A stretch of DNA of 41,636 nucleotides from Terriglobia bacterium (GTDB taxonomy: Bacteria > Acidobacteriota > Terriglobia > 20CM-2-55-15): assembly GCA_036496425.1 (NCBI GenBank), contig DASXLG010000241.1:1-41636 (forward strand). Reading direction: 5' to 3'. Made by a program: the position numbers and the translations under genes. The notes beneath the pieces were generated by a model. It was not told the DNA's origin. It made no database searches and worked only from the letters and a program-made list of their open reading frames with translations. Shown here piece by piece: positions 1 to 6,748 of the stretch. Each line of letters begins with the position of its first letter. Within the stretch, counting starts at the first letter, position 1.

Positions 1-267
1 CATTGTGAAACGGACGACGCGGCCTTTCGGGACGTTGGGTTTTTCGCTGAAGGCCGGGTCGGGTGCATAAGGCGGGGCGATCCGGAAATTGCCGTCGACG
101 TCCAGACGCACGGGCACCAGGGGCGGCGCCGTCGACGGCCGGGGCCCGGACGGCTGCGGCGCTGCGGTCGGTCCTCCCCGTTGCGCGTAAAGGCCCACAG
201 TCAGCGCCGCGGCAGCGATGAAAACGACAAACAAAAGATGAATGCGCCCTTTTCCGGGATTCGGCAT
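1..267 (-). CDS. Secreted esterase-family protein, N-terminal part only
   Basis: The first 89 codons of a minus-strand gene run off the left edge. The start ATG has a good ribosome site (TGGAGG) six bases upstream. Residues 1-28 form a signal peptide (basic start, hydrophobic core ending in an ALTVGLYAQ-type cleavage region), followed by a Pro/Ala-rich linker. After this comes LDVDGNFRIAPPYAPDP and then a PKGRVVRFTM stretch. From memory, that layout resembles the N-terminus of secreted enterochelin-esterase-like (Fes/esterase D family) alpha/beta hydrolases in Acidobacteriota. The catalytic domain lies outside the window, so the enzyme class is an inference. The gene is divergent from the sugar dehydrogenase at 405. 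Confidence 0.55.
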   Translation of the reverse strand, partial: MPNPGKGRIHLLFVVFIAAAALTVGLYAQRGGPTAAPQPSGPRPSTAPPLVPVRLDVDGNFRIAPPYAPDPAFSEKPNVPKGRVVRFTM

Positions 268-404
268 CGAAAACCTCCAGTTCAGATGTGCATGAATGTG
301 GGTGTCAGCAAATCATAGATTCGCCGCCTTGGCAAGACGGCGTCTGCGTTTCACTTCGGAGATGCAGCGTAGTAATATCGCCTCCGACCCAAAGGTGCAC
401 ATTC

Positions 405-1613
405 ATGAAACGTTGGATGGTATTGGCGGCAATCGTCATTTCGGCGAGCGCCCTGGCCCGGCAACAGCAGCCCGTTCCGCGCCCCGACATTTCGGTGCCG
501 CCGCTGGGCGCGGGACCGTTCGTTTTCGACACGGCCGAGCAGCATAAGATCCACGTTGTTGTGGTGGCGAAAGACCTCTCACATCCGTGGGGGATGGTCT
601 TCCTGCCGGATGGCGCCATGCTGATCAGCGAGCGGGCCGGCCGGCTGCGCATCTTGCGCAATGGCGTTCTCGATCCCAAGCCGGTTCCCGGTGCGCCCGA
701 GGTCCGGGCGCAGGGATTGGCGGGTCTCATGGATATCGCGCTGCATCCGCGTTTCGCCGAAAACAAATGGCTCTACTTCACGTATCACAAAGCGAACCCG
801 AATCCTGCGCCGAATGCGCCCGCAAACAGTCCCGGTGTGATCACGCTGGCACGCGGCCGGTGGGCGGGCGACAAGGTCGAGGATCTGACGGACCTCTTCT
901 CGTCGATTCCGGATAACAATGCATCCCGGATCGCCTTCGGAAAAGACGGAATGCTCTACATGTCGGTCGGAATCGCCGATCCGCCAAACGCGGCGCGCGC
1001 CCAGGACCCGAACGACCTCGCTGGCAAGGTTCTGCGCCTGAAGGATGACGGGACCATTCCGCCCGACAATCCCTTCGTGGGCAAAGCCGGCTACAGACCG
1101 GAAATCTTCACGATGGGCCATCGCAACCCGATGGGGTTGATCCTTCATCCGCAAACCGGAGCCATCTGGGAGAACGAGGACGGACCTAACGGCGGCGACG
1201 AAGTTAACATTCTTCAACCGGGCAGGAACTATGGCTGGCCAGTGGTCAGCGACGGCAGAGCCTATGCAGGTCCGCGCGTTACCGAAAAGCCGTGGCAGGA
1301 AGGCATGGAATTGCCGCTCGTGTTCTGGGTGCCTTCGATTGCGATTTCCGGAATGGCGGTTTACACCGGCGACCGGTTTCCCAACTGGAAAGGCAATGCG
1401 TTCGTCGGCTCGATGCGGCAAGGCGAAATTCCAGGCACCGGACACCTGGAGCGCATCGTCTTCAATGACAAAACTCAGGAACTTCGCCGCGAGCCCATGC
1501 TCGTCGAACTCCGGCAGCGAATTCGCGACGTGAGGCAAGGCCCAGACGATCTTCTATACCTCCTCACCGAAGAGAATCAGGCCGCGCTACTGAGGATCGA
1601 ACCGGAAAATTAG
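405..1613 (+). CDS. Secreted PQQ-dependent sugar dehydrogenase (GSDH family)
   Basis: This 402-residue protein has a clear signal peptide (MKRWMVLAAIVISASALA), which is why the start is placed at 405 and not at an upstream in-frame ATG at 288 that adds 39 residues of non-signal sequence. The mature part is a six-bladed propeller of the soluble glucose/sorbosone dehydrogenase family. Recognisable stretches include LSHPWGMVFLPDG near residue 59, GLAGLMDIALHP, a DNAS-RIAFGKDGMLY blade, GHRNPMGL and NEDGPNGGDEVNIL followed by GRNYGWP. Family members oxidise aldose sugars in the periplasm with bound PQQ and calcium. No PQQ synthesis gene is visible here. The length fits the family (about 350-400 residues). 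The exact sugar cannot be read from sequence. Confidence 0.9.
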   Translation: MKRWMVLAAIVISASALARQQQPVPRPDISVPPLGAGPFVFDTAEQHKIHVVVVAKDLSHPWGMVFLPDGAMLISERAGRLRILRNGVLDPKPVPGAPEVRAQGLAGLMDIALHPRFAENKWLYFTYHKANPNPAPNAPANSPGVITLARGRWAGDKVEDLTDLFSSIPDNNASRIAFGKDGMLYMSVGIADPPNAARAQDPNDLAGKVLRLKDDGTIPPDNPFVGKAGYRPEIFTMGHRNPMGLILHPQTGAIWENEDGPNGGDEVNILQPGRNYGWPVVSDGRAYAGPRVTEKPWQEGMELPLVFWVPSIAISGMAVYTGDRFPNWKGNAFVGSMRQGEIPGTGHLERIVFNDKTQELRREPMLVELRQRIRDVRQGPDDLLYLLTEENQAALLRIEPEN

Positions 1614-1652
1614 GTTTGAGAACTCCTCCGGAAATCGGTTGCGGCGGACTGA

Positions 1653-2507
1653 CTATGCCTGGATGCTTCCTCGAGCCCGGATGATTCCCGCGATATAAAC
1701 GATCGCGAGAACCACGAGACACAACTCTCCGAGGCGAACATAGGTCTGCATCATTCCTGGGATGGTCCAGCCATAGTTCTCAACCAGCTGGCTCGGGTCG
1801 GTCTGAGTTCCTTCCTGAACACCGAATGGAATGTCTTCCTCGCGGCCTGACCACGTATGAAAAGCGTCCATGAATGCGGCAGCGCCGATGACGACGAACC
1901 CCCAGCGCAGTTCATTCTGATAAACGGCGGTATCTCTGCGCACGTACAAGCTCGTCATCAGCAGAGTGCCGAGGACCAGCGCGCCGCCATCTCCTCCGAA
2001 AATGATAAGCGCCTGCGCGCGGGCCCACGGCAGGTGCCGACAGTACAGGTGGACCAGGAACAGCAGAACGCTGACGGCAATCAGGTACCGGCGATCACTC
2101 TTCCAGCCCCAGGCGCCGAGCGCCGCAAGCCCCCCGATCACCACCAGCGATACCCACAGTTCCCTTTCCTCCGACACCGGTGTAAACCAGATACCGGGAG
2201 TCGCGCTGAAGCCGCAGAACCAGGCCGTCACAGCGTGCCCGGTTTCGTGGACGAGCATGGTCAGAAGCCGGACCAGAAAGGGAAAAACCGCGACACCGGC
2301 GCGGGCGACAAGCAAGGCCAGCGGAATCCCAAGCAGCCGGCATTGGAATTCCTGACGAAGCTCCTTTTGCAGTTCGGGATCCTCGACTGCAGGCTTGGCG
2401 GGCTTTGGAGCTTCCGTATGGGGATGGTATTTCGCGAAAACAATGCCGCAACGGTGGCATTCGACCGCTCCGTCTTCGTTTTCAAAATGACATTTCGGGC
2501 ACTGCAT
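1653..2507 (-). CDS. Membrane protein with zinc ribbon and HExxH motif
   Basis: The 284-residue protein starts with a four-cysteine zinc ribbon (C3, C6, C17, C20 in MQCPKCHFENEDG...CHRCG). A charged Pro-rich linker and several hydrophobic segments follow. The first or second membrane segment carries HETGH at about residues 87-91, in the context LVHETGHAVTAWFCG. That is the pattern of M50-like intramembrane zinc metallopeptidases, but no second metal-ligand motif (NPDG or similar) is evident, so protease activity is uncertain. The start is placed at the ribbon (ATG 2507). A longer frame to 2579 would begin inside a palindromic repeat and has no better ribosome site. The product is probably an integral membrane protein with a cytoplasmic zinc ribbon. 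Confidence 0.7.
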   Translation of the reverse strand: MQCPKCHFENEDGAVECHRCGIVFAKYHPHTEAPKPAKPAVEDPELQKELRQEFQCRLLGIPLALLVARAGVAVFPFLVRLLTMLVHETGHAVTAWFCGFSATPGIWFTPVSEERELWVSLVVIGGLAALGAWGWKSDRRYLIAVSVLLFLVHLYCRHLPWARAQALIIFGGDGGALVLGTLLMTSLYVRRDTAVYQNELRWGFVVIGAAAFMDAFHTWSGREEDIPFGVQEGTQTDPSQLVENYGWTIPGMMQTYVRLGELCLVVLAIVYIAGIIRARGSIQA

Positions 2508-2569
2508 CAGACAAGATACTTGTGGGCTGCGCAGGATGCCAAGATCCAATCGAATTCCACCGAAACAAC

Positions 2570-2588
2570 GGGCGGTCATAGACCGCCC
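2570..2588. repeat. Short perfect palindrome (GGGCGGTC hairpin)
   Basis: GGGCGGTC, three bases (ATA), then GACCGCCC gives a perfect 8-bp stem with a 3-base loop. It lies just upstream of the zinc-ribbon gene on the minus strand. The same GGGCGGTC core recurs in a longer stem at 34088-34120, so this is probably a dispersed REP-like element and not a gene-specific site. Confidence 0.6.
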
Positions 2589-2605
2589 CTACAGAAGAAC
2601 ATACT

Positions 2606-2776
2606 TCAGGTCGGTTTCGTGATCGGCGGCACGGGCCGGCCTTGTTCGCGCAGAAGCTTCAGCGCGTATTCGTCGGCGTCCGGTTTATCACAAATCTCGG
2701 AGTACCGCTCCTCATCGCTCAAGACCAGCATGTGTTGCAGCTCCCCTTCCTGCAGCCGGTGGAGTGTATCCTCCAT
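2606..2776 (-). CDS. Small hypothetical protein, possibly frameshifted
   Basis: A 56-codon frame (MEDTLHRLQEGELQHM..., ending PPITKPT) directly follows the TIGR03435 gene on the same strand. It is acidic and helical-looking with no recognised domain. The same frame stays open upstream of its ATG, giving TPACPCDAGELSELF before it, but without a start codon. In the next frame a TTG at 2843 with an AAGAGAAG ribosome site gives MKKLESFHAGL. Joining the two by removal of one base near 2812 would give a single protein of about 78 residues. The gene may therefore be broken, or the sequence may carry an error. No function is assigned. Confidence 0.35.
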   Translation of the reverse strand: MEDTLHRLQEGELQHMLVLSDEERYSEICDKPDADEYALKLLREQGRPVPPITKPT

Positions 2777-2857
2777 GAAAAGTTCGGAGAGCTCGCCGGC
2801 GTCGCAAGGACAGGCCGGCGTGGAACGACTCCAGCTTTTTCAAGCGCTTCTCTTAAC

Positions 2858-3787
2858 TCAATTCTCGATCGGCTTTTGAGCCGATTCGACGACGAGGACC
2901 TCGATCGGCACTTTGACGGATTCCAACCTCAAGCCGAGTTGCTGGATCGCCGATGCAAGCGGCGGGACCGGATCGGTTGCGGCCGGGACTGTTCCCGGTT
3001 CGCCTCGCTGCGGCGGTACCGACCAGCGGTCCGGGCCGAACTGGAATTTGAAGTCGTACAGCTCTTTCAGATTCGTTTTGTCGATAACCGGGCGGCCGCT
3101 GTCGTTCGCCGCAACCATCAACAACATGTTTATTTGTACCGCGTTTCCAGTTACCGTCACCGATCCCGGCGCATACTGAAAACTGATAATGCCCCGCATT
3201 TTTGCCAGATCGAACGGCGCGACGCGCTGACCGGGAACAGGTGGTGGGGTTACCGACGCCGGTGGAGCTGTCGTTGGTGGAGGACACAGGACCGGTGCGT
3301 TGTTTCCGGCCGGATTGAGCGGCGTCTGGTCCGCAGAGAGCTTGAATTTCAGCCCTTCCTTCGCAACGACCAGGTCGTAACTCGGAGTTTCTCGCGGCTC
3401 CGTGTGCGCTTTCAGGTGAAACCGGTCCTCGAGCATCGATTGAATCATGAGCGCATACCGGGCTCGATCGATCGGGCCGTTGCTGCAGTCGGCCTTCGCC
3501 TCGATGTCGAACATGTCCGTATCCAGCCATGGCGGCCCTCCGATGATGTCGAGCTGACGGTTGGTTCCAGGGGCCGCCGGATACGCGGTCTGCAGCAGCG
3601 ATTTCAGTGTCGTCCTCGACATCACGAGACGGTCTCCCCTCGGACCGCTGCTGCCACGTTGTCCATTTCCCGGCGCGCTCGGCTTGATGGAGACAACATC
3701 GAAGGAGAACTTTTGCGCTTGAACTGCGACTCCGGCCGTGAGTAAAGCTGCGGCGGCAAAAACTGCAATCGGTTTGCCGAGATACAT
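2858..3787 (-). CDS. TIGR03435 family secreted protein
   Basis: The 309-residue protein matches TIGR03435, a family expanded in soil Acidobacteriota and of unknown function. Visible family features are a signal peptide (MYLGKPIAVFAAAALLTAGVAVQAQ), the opening FSFDVVSIKPSAP, RGDRLVMSRTTLKSLLQTAY, GGPPWLDTDMFDIEAKA, the MLEDRFHLKAH stretch with ETPSYDLVVAKEG, and the C-terminal VEVLVVES...KPIEN-type tail (here PIEVLVVESAQKPIEN). The start at 3787 is chosen because AAGGGGAA lies about 12 bases upstream and the signal peptide begins there. A longer frame from 3820 adds only 11 residues. Members often occur as multiple paralogues. The relic at 4031-4085 suggests that a second copy once lay beside this one. 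Confidence 0.88.
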   Translation of the reverse strand: MYLGKPIAVFAAAALLTAGVAVQAQKFSFDVVSIKPSAPGNGQRGSSGPRGDRLVMSRTTLKSLLQTAYPAAPGTNRQLDIIGGPPWLDTDMFDIEAKADCSNGPIDRARYALMIQSMLEDRFHLKAHTEPRETPSYDLVVAKEGLKFKLSADQTPLNPAGNNAPVLCPPPTTAPPASVTPPPVPGQRVAPFDLAKMRGIISFQYAPGSVTVTGNAVQINMLLMVAANDSGRPVIDKTNLKELYDFKFQFGPDRWSVPPQRGEPGTVPAATDPVPPLASAIQQLGLRLESVKVPIEVLVVESAQKPIEN

Positions 3788-4165
3788 ATAAGCAAGATTC
3801 CCCTTAACCACTATAGACACCAGGGCTCATCCGTTGGTTCGCCCATCGAACTCGATAACTGGAAATGGGTGTGGATAAATATACAAGGGTCCGTGCGGCA
3901 GCGGAAAGAAATATAAGTTTTGCTGTCAACGGAAGCATACGGATCTCGCCGGTCTGTCCAACCTGGACTTGATCGAAAGGGCCGCCGACTTCCCGATCTT
4001 CCGCTGCCTCGCCAGCGATGATCAGTTCACTTAATTTTTCAGTTGGCCTCCGAACGTTGTCTATCACCAATACGTCTTCCTTTACGATGCCTCTTCTACG
4101 GAAAACGCTTTGCCGGAACGACGGCAACGAGGCAGGCCGGTTATCCGCATGTTAAAATTCATAAT
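3788..4165. other. Gene-poor stretch with a TIGR03435 relic
   Basis: This roughly 380-base stretch separates the TIGR03435 gene from the toxin-antitoxin pair. Apart from the relic C-terminal tail (4031-4085, minus) no convincing gene is visible. The immediate upstream of the antitoxin is AT-rich (TTAAAATTCATAATATG) and could hold a -10 element so close to the ATG that the message might be leaderless. That is only a suggestion from base composition. Confidence 0.5.
4031..4085 (-). pseudogene. Remnant of a TIGR03435 C-terminus
   Basis: Read on the minus strand, this segment gives VKEDVLVIDNVRRPTE followed by a run of five A bases. TIGR03435 proteins typically end in a motif like VDVLVIDHVEKPTEN followed by stop, and the intact neighbour at 2858 ends PIEVLVVESAQKPIEN. 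If the A-run had four bases instead of five, the frame here would read RPTEN followed at once by TAA at 4031-4033. So it looks like the last 17 codons of a lost paralogue whose stop was shifted by one base in a homopolymer. No upstream body of the gene is recognisable. Confidence 0.5.
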
Positions 4166-4405
4166 ATGAAAACTATTGCAATAACGATGGATGAAAGCCT
4201 CATCCACCGTGTGGACCGGCTATTGTCTTCCAAAGGTGCGGCGAAGACGAACCGGTTGAGGATTGTCCGGGAGGCGGTGATGGATTACCTGTCGCGCGTC
4301 GAGCGCGAAGCGGAACAAGAACGCGAGAAGAACATATTCCGCAAGAACCGCGAAAAATTAGCAAAACAGACCGCCGCCTTGGTGAAAGAGCAGGCCAAGC
4401 CGTAA
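4166..4405 (+). CDS. Ribbon-helix-helix antitoxin
   Basis: This 79-residue protein begins MKTIAITMDESLIHRVDRLL, a beta strand followed by helices typical of CopG/MazE-like ribbon-helix-helix DNA-binding antitoxins (residues 1-47). A very charged helical tail (EREAEQEREKNIFRKNREK) is of the kind that wraps a toxin. It lies directly upstream of a MazF-like reading frame, the normal antitoxin-first order. In such operons the antitoxin dimer binds its own promoter and neutralises the toxin. No clear ribosome site precedes the ATG. Longer forms starting at 4043 would run through the TIGR03435 relic and are unlikely. Confidence 0.8.
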   Translation: MKTIAITMDESLIHRVDRLLSSKGAAKTNRLRIVREAVMDYLSRVEREAEQEREKNIFRKNREKLAKQTAALVKEQAKP

Positions 4406-4731
4406 AACGTGGCGAGATTTACCGGTCGCTGGAGAAACTTCCCGAACGTGGGAACAAACCGGGATTCTATGTCGTGGTCTCACGGGATTTCATCGCCGCG
4501 AATGACGACGTCGAGACGGTGGTGTGCCCGCCGGTTTACAGCGAGATTCTCGATATTCGGAGCGAAGTTCTGGTTGGAGCCGACGAAGGACTCCCCCGGG
4601 ATTGTGGGATCCGTTGCGATTTCCTGGCCCTCATGTTTAAGAGAAAATTGACATCTTTCGTGTCGACGTTGCCTGCACGGAGACAATCGGAATTGGACGC
4701 CGCCCTCTGCTACGCTCTTCAGCTTCGATAG
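4402..4731 (+). pseudogene. MazF/PemK-like toxin lacking a normal start codon
   Basis: The frame reads VKRGEIYRSLEKLPERG..., then GFYVVVSRDFIA, TVVCPPVYSEILDIRSEVL, GLPRDCGIRCDFLALM and a final helix. This is the MazF/PemK endoribonuclease fold over about 109 residues, near family length. The expected start overlaps the antitoxin stop. In many such operons this junction is GTGA, but here it is GTAA (4402-4405), so the toxin frame has GTA where a GTG start would sit. No ATG, GTG or TTG occurs in frame until GTG at 4474, which would remove the first strand and conserved loop. It is either a start-loss pseudogene, translated from a non-standard codon, or a sequence error. The antitoxin is intact. 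Confidence 0.65.
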
Positions 4732-4735
4732 AAGC

Positions 4736-4778
4736 TAAAATAAAAAAAGCGCGCCGCGGGTTTTTGCCCGCGGCGCGC
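4736..4778 (-). terminator. Strong Rho-independent terminator (minus strand)
   Basis: A perfect 12-bp GC stem (GCGCGCCGCGGG at 4749-4760, CCCGCGGCGCGC at 4767-4778) has a six-base loop. On the minus strand it is followed by TTTTTTTATTTT. It starts ten bases after the stop of the small minus-strand frame at 4788 and would end transcripts coming from the MerR/thioredoxin-relic side. On the plus strand an A-rich run precedes the stem and no T-run follows it, so it is directional. Confidence 0.9.
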
Positions 4779-4787
4779 CCAAGTGAG

Positions 4788-4955
4788 CTACTTCGCCAGC
4801 TGCCGCCCATCGGCATACGTGTAGATGTAACTGCCAAAACAGACGTTGGCCGGTCCCCACATGGGCGGCTGCGCTCTCGTGGCCTTCGCCATCATATTGG
4901 CGATGGCGAAGCAGTCGGTGGGCACCCCCATCATTAACAAAGGAGTCCGGGTCAT
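4788..4955 (-). CDS. Small hypothetical protein before a terminator
   Basis: This is a 55-residue frame (MTRTPLLMMGVPTDCFAIAN...GRQLAK) whose stop lies ten bases before a near-ideal terminator on the same strand. That position is the main argument that it is, or was, the last gene of the MerR-led transcription unit. There is an in-frame stop immediately upstream of the ATG, so no longer form exists. The ribosome site is weak (GTGAAGA). The sequence has two cysteines, several methionines and aromatic residues near the end, and no domain that I recognise. It could be a real small protein or the tail of a degraded gene, as the neighbouring thioredoxin relic is degraded. Confidence 0.4.
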   Translation of the reverse strand: MTRTPLLMMGVPTDCFAIANMMAKATRAQPPMWGPANVCFGSYIYTYADGRQLAK

Positions 4956-5094
4956 TCATAGAGTCTTCACGGCGCCGTCAACGCCAGTGATAGCTGAAAC
5001 CAATTGAGACACGATGAAGATGGTATGCGCAGCCGCCGCAGCAGCAGCAACTGCGTTCACTGGAACAGTAGTCGATATCAGAGTTATGCCGGCG

Positions 5095-5328
5095 GAATTC
5101 CCAGTTGATGCGACCGCCTCTCAAAATCGCCTAGCTTCTCGACAGAGTACGGATCCCATGCGCGTAAAGCTGGAATTTCGTGTCATCAAGCTTCGAGTGG
5201 ACAGGCGCCACCTGTCGGCACCCACCTCACCCTTGAGCCCAAACGTCGACGAGCAGCGGAACGTTTGACTGCACGACGTCAGCGTCGGAATTAGTATCGG
5301 TAAAGGTTAGCGTGTTCTGATCTGCCAT
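5095..5328 (-). pseudogene. Thioredoxin relic with UGA at the active-site cysteine
   Basis: The ATG follows the MerR stop directly (TAAATG) with a strong GGAGG site. Translation gives MADQNTLTF..., then NVPLLVDVWAQG and a TGA stop (5229-5227). The same frame continues GGCRQVAPVHSKL, then AHGIRTL, a TAG, and AILRGGRINWEF. These blocks align in order with thioredoxin: VLVDFWA, WCGPC, CRQVAPV, the YGIRSIPT region and the LFKGGR strand. The TGA sits exactly where the first cysteine of WCGPC belongs. About 14 residues between the APV and GIR blocks are missing, and a second stop interrupts the cis-proline region. I read this as a decayed trxA-like gene in the MerR operon. A selenocysteine reading is discussed under findings. 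Confidence 0.7.
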
Positions 5329-6444
5329 TTAATCCTCCGTTTTCGCGTATATCCGCGCTTCAGCGGACGCGACAGCCTTATCGATAAAGTTGGCGGCCTT
5401 ATCGAATCGTTCGCCAGTCACCATGGAAAGAGCTTCCTCCAGCCAGCGTCGCGTAGCTGTCCAGTTCGGGCGGTCTGCCCACGTCTTGATCAATCCCGCT
5501 TTGACTCCCGGATCGCCGCCGCTGGCAGCATCCAAGTGAGCCATCCAGCGTATGGCTAGCCTCTTTCCGTTCTCGCCTGCGGGATCCTCGCCAAGAGAGG
5601 ATTCAATTTCGCGGAAGATATCGACTCGGCTCTGCCACATCACCGAATACAGCGCAGGGTCTTTCCGGATTTCTACCATTTTGGCCCAGGCCTCTTCGCT
5701 GAAGTATTTCTTCCGCGAGGAGAGGACCGCCCGTTGGAGGAATCCGCTGACTTCCTCCAGATTGAACTCCGCGATTCTGCGCTTCATGGAGGGCGGCCAA
5801 TTTTCCCGGTCCAACCAAGCCGTGGGGGAGTGGGTTTGGAGTTCGGGGTCGCCACTGTCGGCCCTTACGGCCAGCTTCAGCCAACGGTCCGCCAACTCTT
5901 GTGGTGCGTCGCTCGCGGGGTCTTCTCCGAGGGCTGCATCAACGTCGCGATAAAGTTCCTGCCATTCGCGCGACGGTCCCTCCTCATAGAATCGCCGGCG
6001 CTTCTCCCATGCTTCTTCCGTGCTGTAGTACTTCTTCATGACTTCGATGTCCTCTTGCATGTCGATCACCTCTATGATTTTCTTCAGAATCGCCGCGTCC
6101 GCTGGTCTACCTGCCCGAATCGCGTCTTCGGCCACGCAGATCGCGCGGACCGCACGAGACAGAAGGTGTTCCTTCTGCTCCAGCGCCTTGCGCTGCATCC
6201 GCAAAGCGGCCGGCAATTCGAGCGCCGGCCGATCCAATATGATTTTGATTTGCCTTAAAGGAACCCCGAGAAACTTGAGCGCGATGATCTGTTCGAGCCG
6301 CTCCAAATCGTGTTCCGCATATGTCCGGTATCCACCATTTGTTCGTCGGGGCTTTAACAACCCCAACCTATCGTAATGGCGCAGGGCCTTAACCGTAACA
6401 CCGGCAAGTTCGGCGAATTCATGGATGTGAAAAAACCGGCTCAA
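5329..6444 (-). CDS. MerR-family regulator with tandem TipAS-like region
   Basis: This is a 371-residue protein. Residues 1-70 are a MerR winged helix-turn-helix (FHIHEFAELAGVTVKALRHY, then GLLKPRRTNGGYRTY). A coiled-coil dimerisation helix spans about 75-125. The remainder contains two related helical units (YSTEEAWEKRRRFYEEG and YFSEEAWAKMVEIRKDP, each followed by a GEDPAS/GEDPAG loop) resembling the TipAS ligand-binding domain, duplicated. Such regulators bind drug-like or peptide ligands and activate promoters with over-long spacers. The start is TTG with GGAGGTGA five to six bases upstream. It is directly coupled to the thioredoxin relic (TAAATG), so its presumed target gene is broken. 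Confidence 0.87.
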   Translation of the reverse strand: MSRFFHIHEFAELAGVTVKALRHYDRLGLLKPRRTNGGYRTYAEHDLERLEQIIALKFLGVPLRQIKIILDRPALELPAALRMQRKALEQKEHLLSRAVRAICVAEDAIRAGRPADAAILKKIIEVIDMQEDIEVMKKYYSTEEAWEKRRRFYEEGPSREWQELYRDVDAALGEDPASDAPQELADRWLKLAVRADSGDPELQTHSPTAWLDRENWPPSMKRRIAEFNLEEVSGFLQRAVLSSRKKYFSEEAWAKMVEIRKDPALYSVMWQSRVDIFREIESSLGEDPAGENGKRLAIRWMAHLDAASGGDPGVKAGLIKTWADRPNWTATRRWLEEALSMVTGERFDKAANFIDKAVASAEARIYAKTED

Positions 6445-6748
6445 ACCGTCACCTCCGCGACCATACTCAGCTTTGACCTAAGGTCAGGGTCAAGCCCAAT
6501 TTTACTTCGGAGCGAATCGTACTGTCGGGGATTCCTCCTCGCGATGCTTAAGGGTGAGTTGATGATAAATCGGGCGAACGCGCAGTTCACTTTGAGCGAT
6601 CGAAAAACCGTGACGGGCGCTTTATTTCAAAATGTTCCAGAACGGGGCAAATACGACCCTGTTTCCCGGGTTGCGAGGATTCCGGGATTTTACAGTCTAA
6701 GAAACCGCGAACCTCAAACGTTATCTCTATGAAGGCGGAAAACAGCGG
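6445..6748. other. Divergent intergenic region MerR / sigma factor
   Basis: About 300 bases between the divergent MerR and ECF sigma genes. The MerR-proximal end holds the regulator's promoter and operator (6463-6493). The rest shows no convincing gene. A 62-codon plus-strand frame from 6544 lacks a ribosome site and recognisable sequence. I see no unambiguous promoter for the sigma gene. Confidence 0.5.
6463..6493 (-). promoter_or_regulatory. MerR-type promoter with operator dyad in a 19-bp spacer
   Basis: Reading on the minus strand, a -35 TTGACC (6493-6488) and a -10 GAGTAT (6468-6463) are separated by 19 bp. Centred in the spacer is the perfect dyad TGACCTTAGGTCA (6486-6474). An over-long spacer with a central palindrome is the signature of MerR-family autoregulated promoters, where the bound regulator twists the DNA to realign the two boxes. 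It lies about 20 bp upstream of the MerR start. Confidence 0.8.

Noticed and set aside
288-404. Upstream start of the sugar dehydrogenase
   Set aside because: It adds 39 cysteine-rich residues in front of a perfect signal peptide that starts at 405. A 10-bp inverted repeat (291-300 and 398-407) around this stretch was noted but is too short to interpret.
5014-5268. Ala-rich plus-strand frame opposite the thioredoxin relic
   Set aside because: The poly-Ala is the reverse of a run of TGC codons; the minus strand shows ordered thioredoxin blocks, the plus strand nothing.
6544-6732. 62-codon plus-strand frame upstream of the sigma gene
   Set aside because: No ribosome site, no recognisable sequence, and it lies in a promoter-bearing intergenic region.
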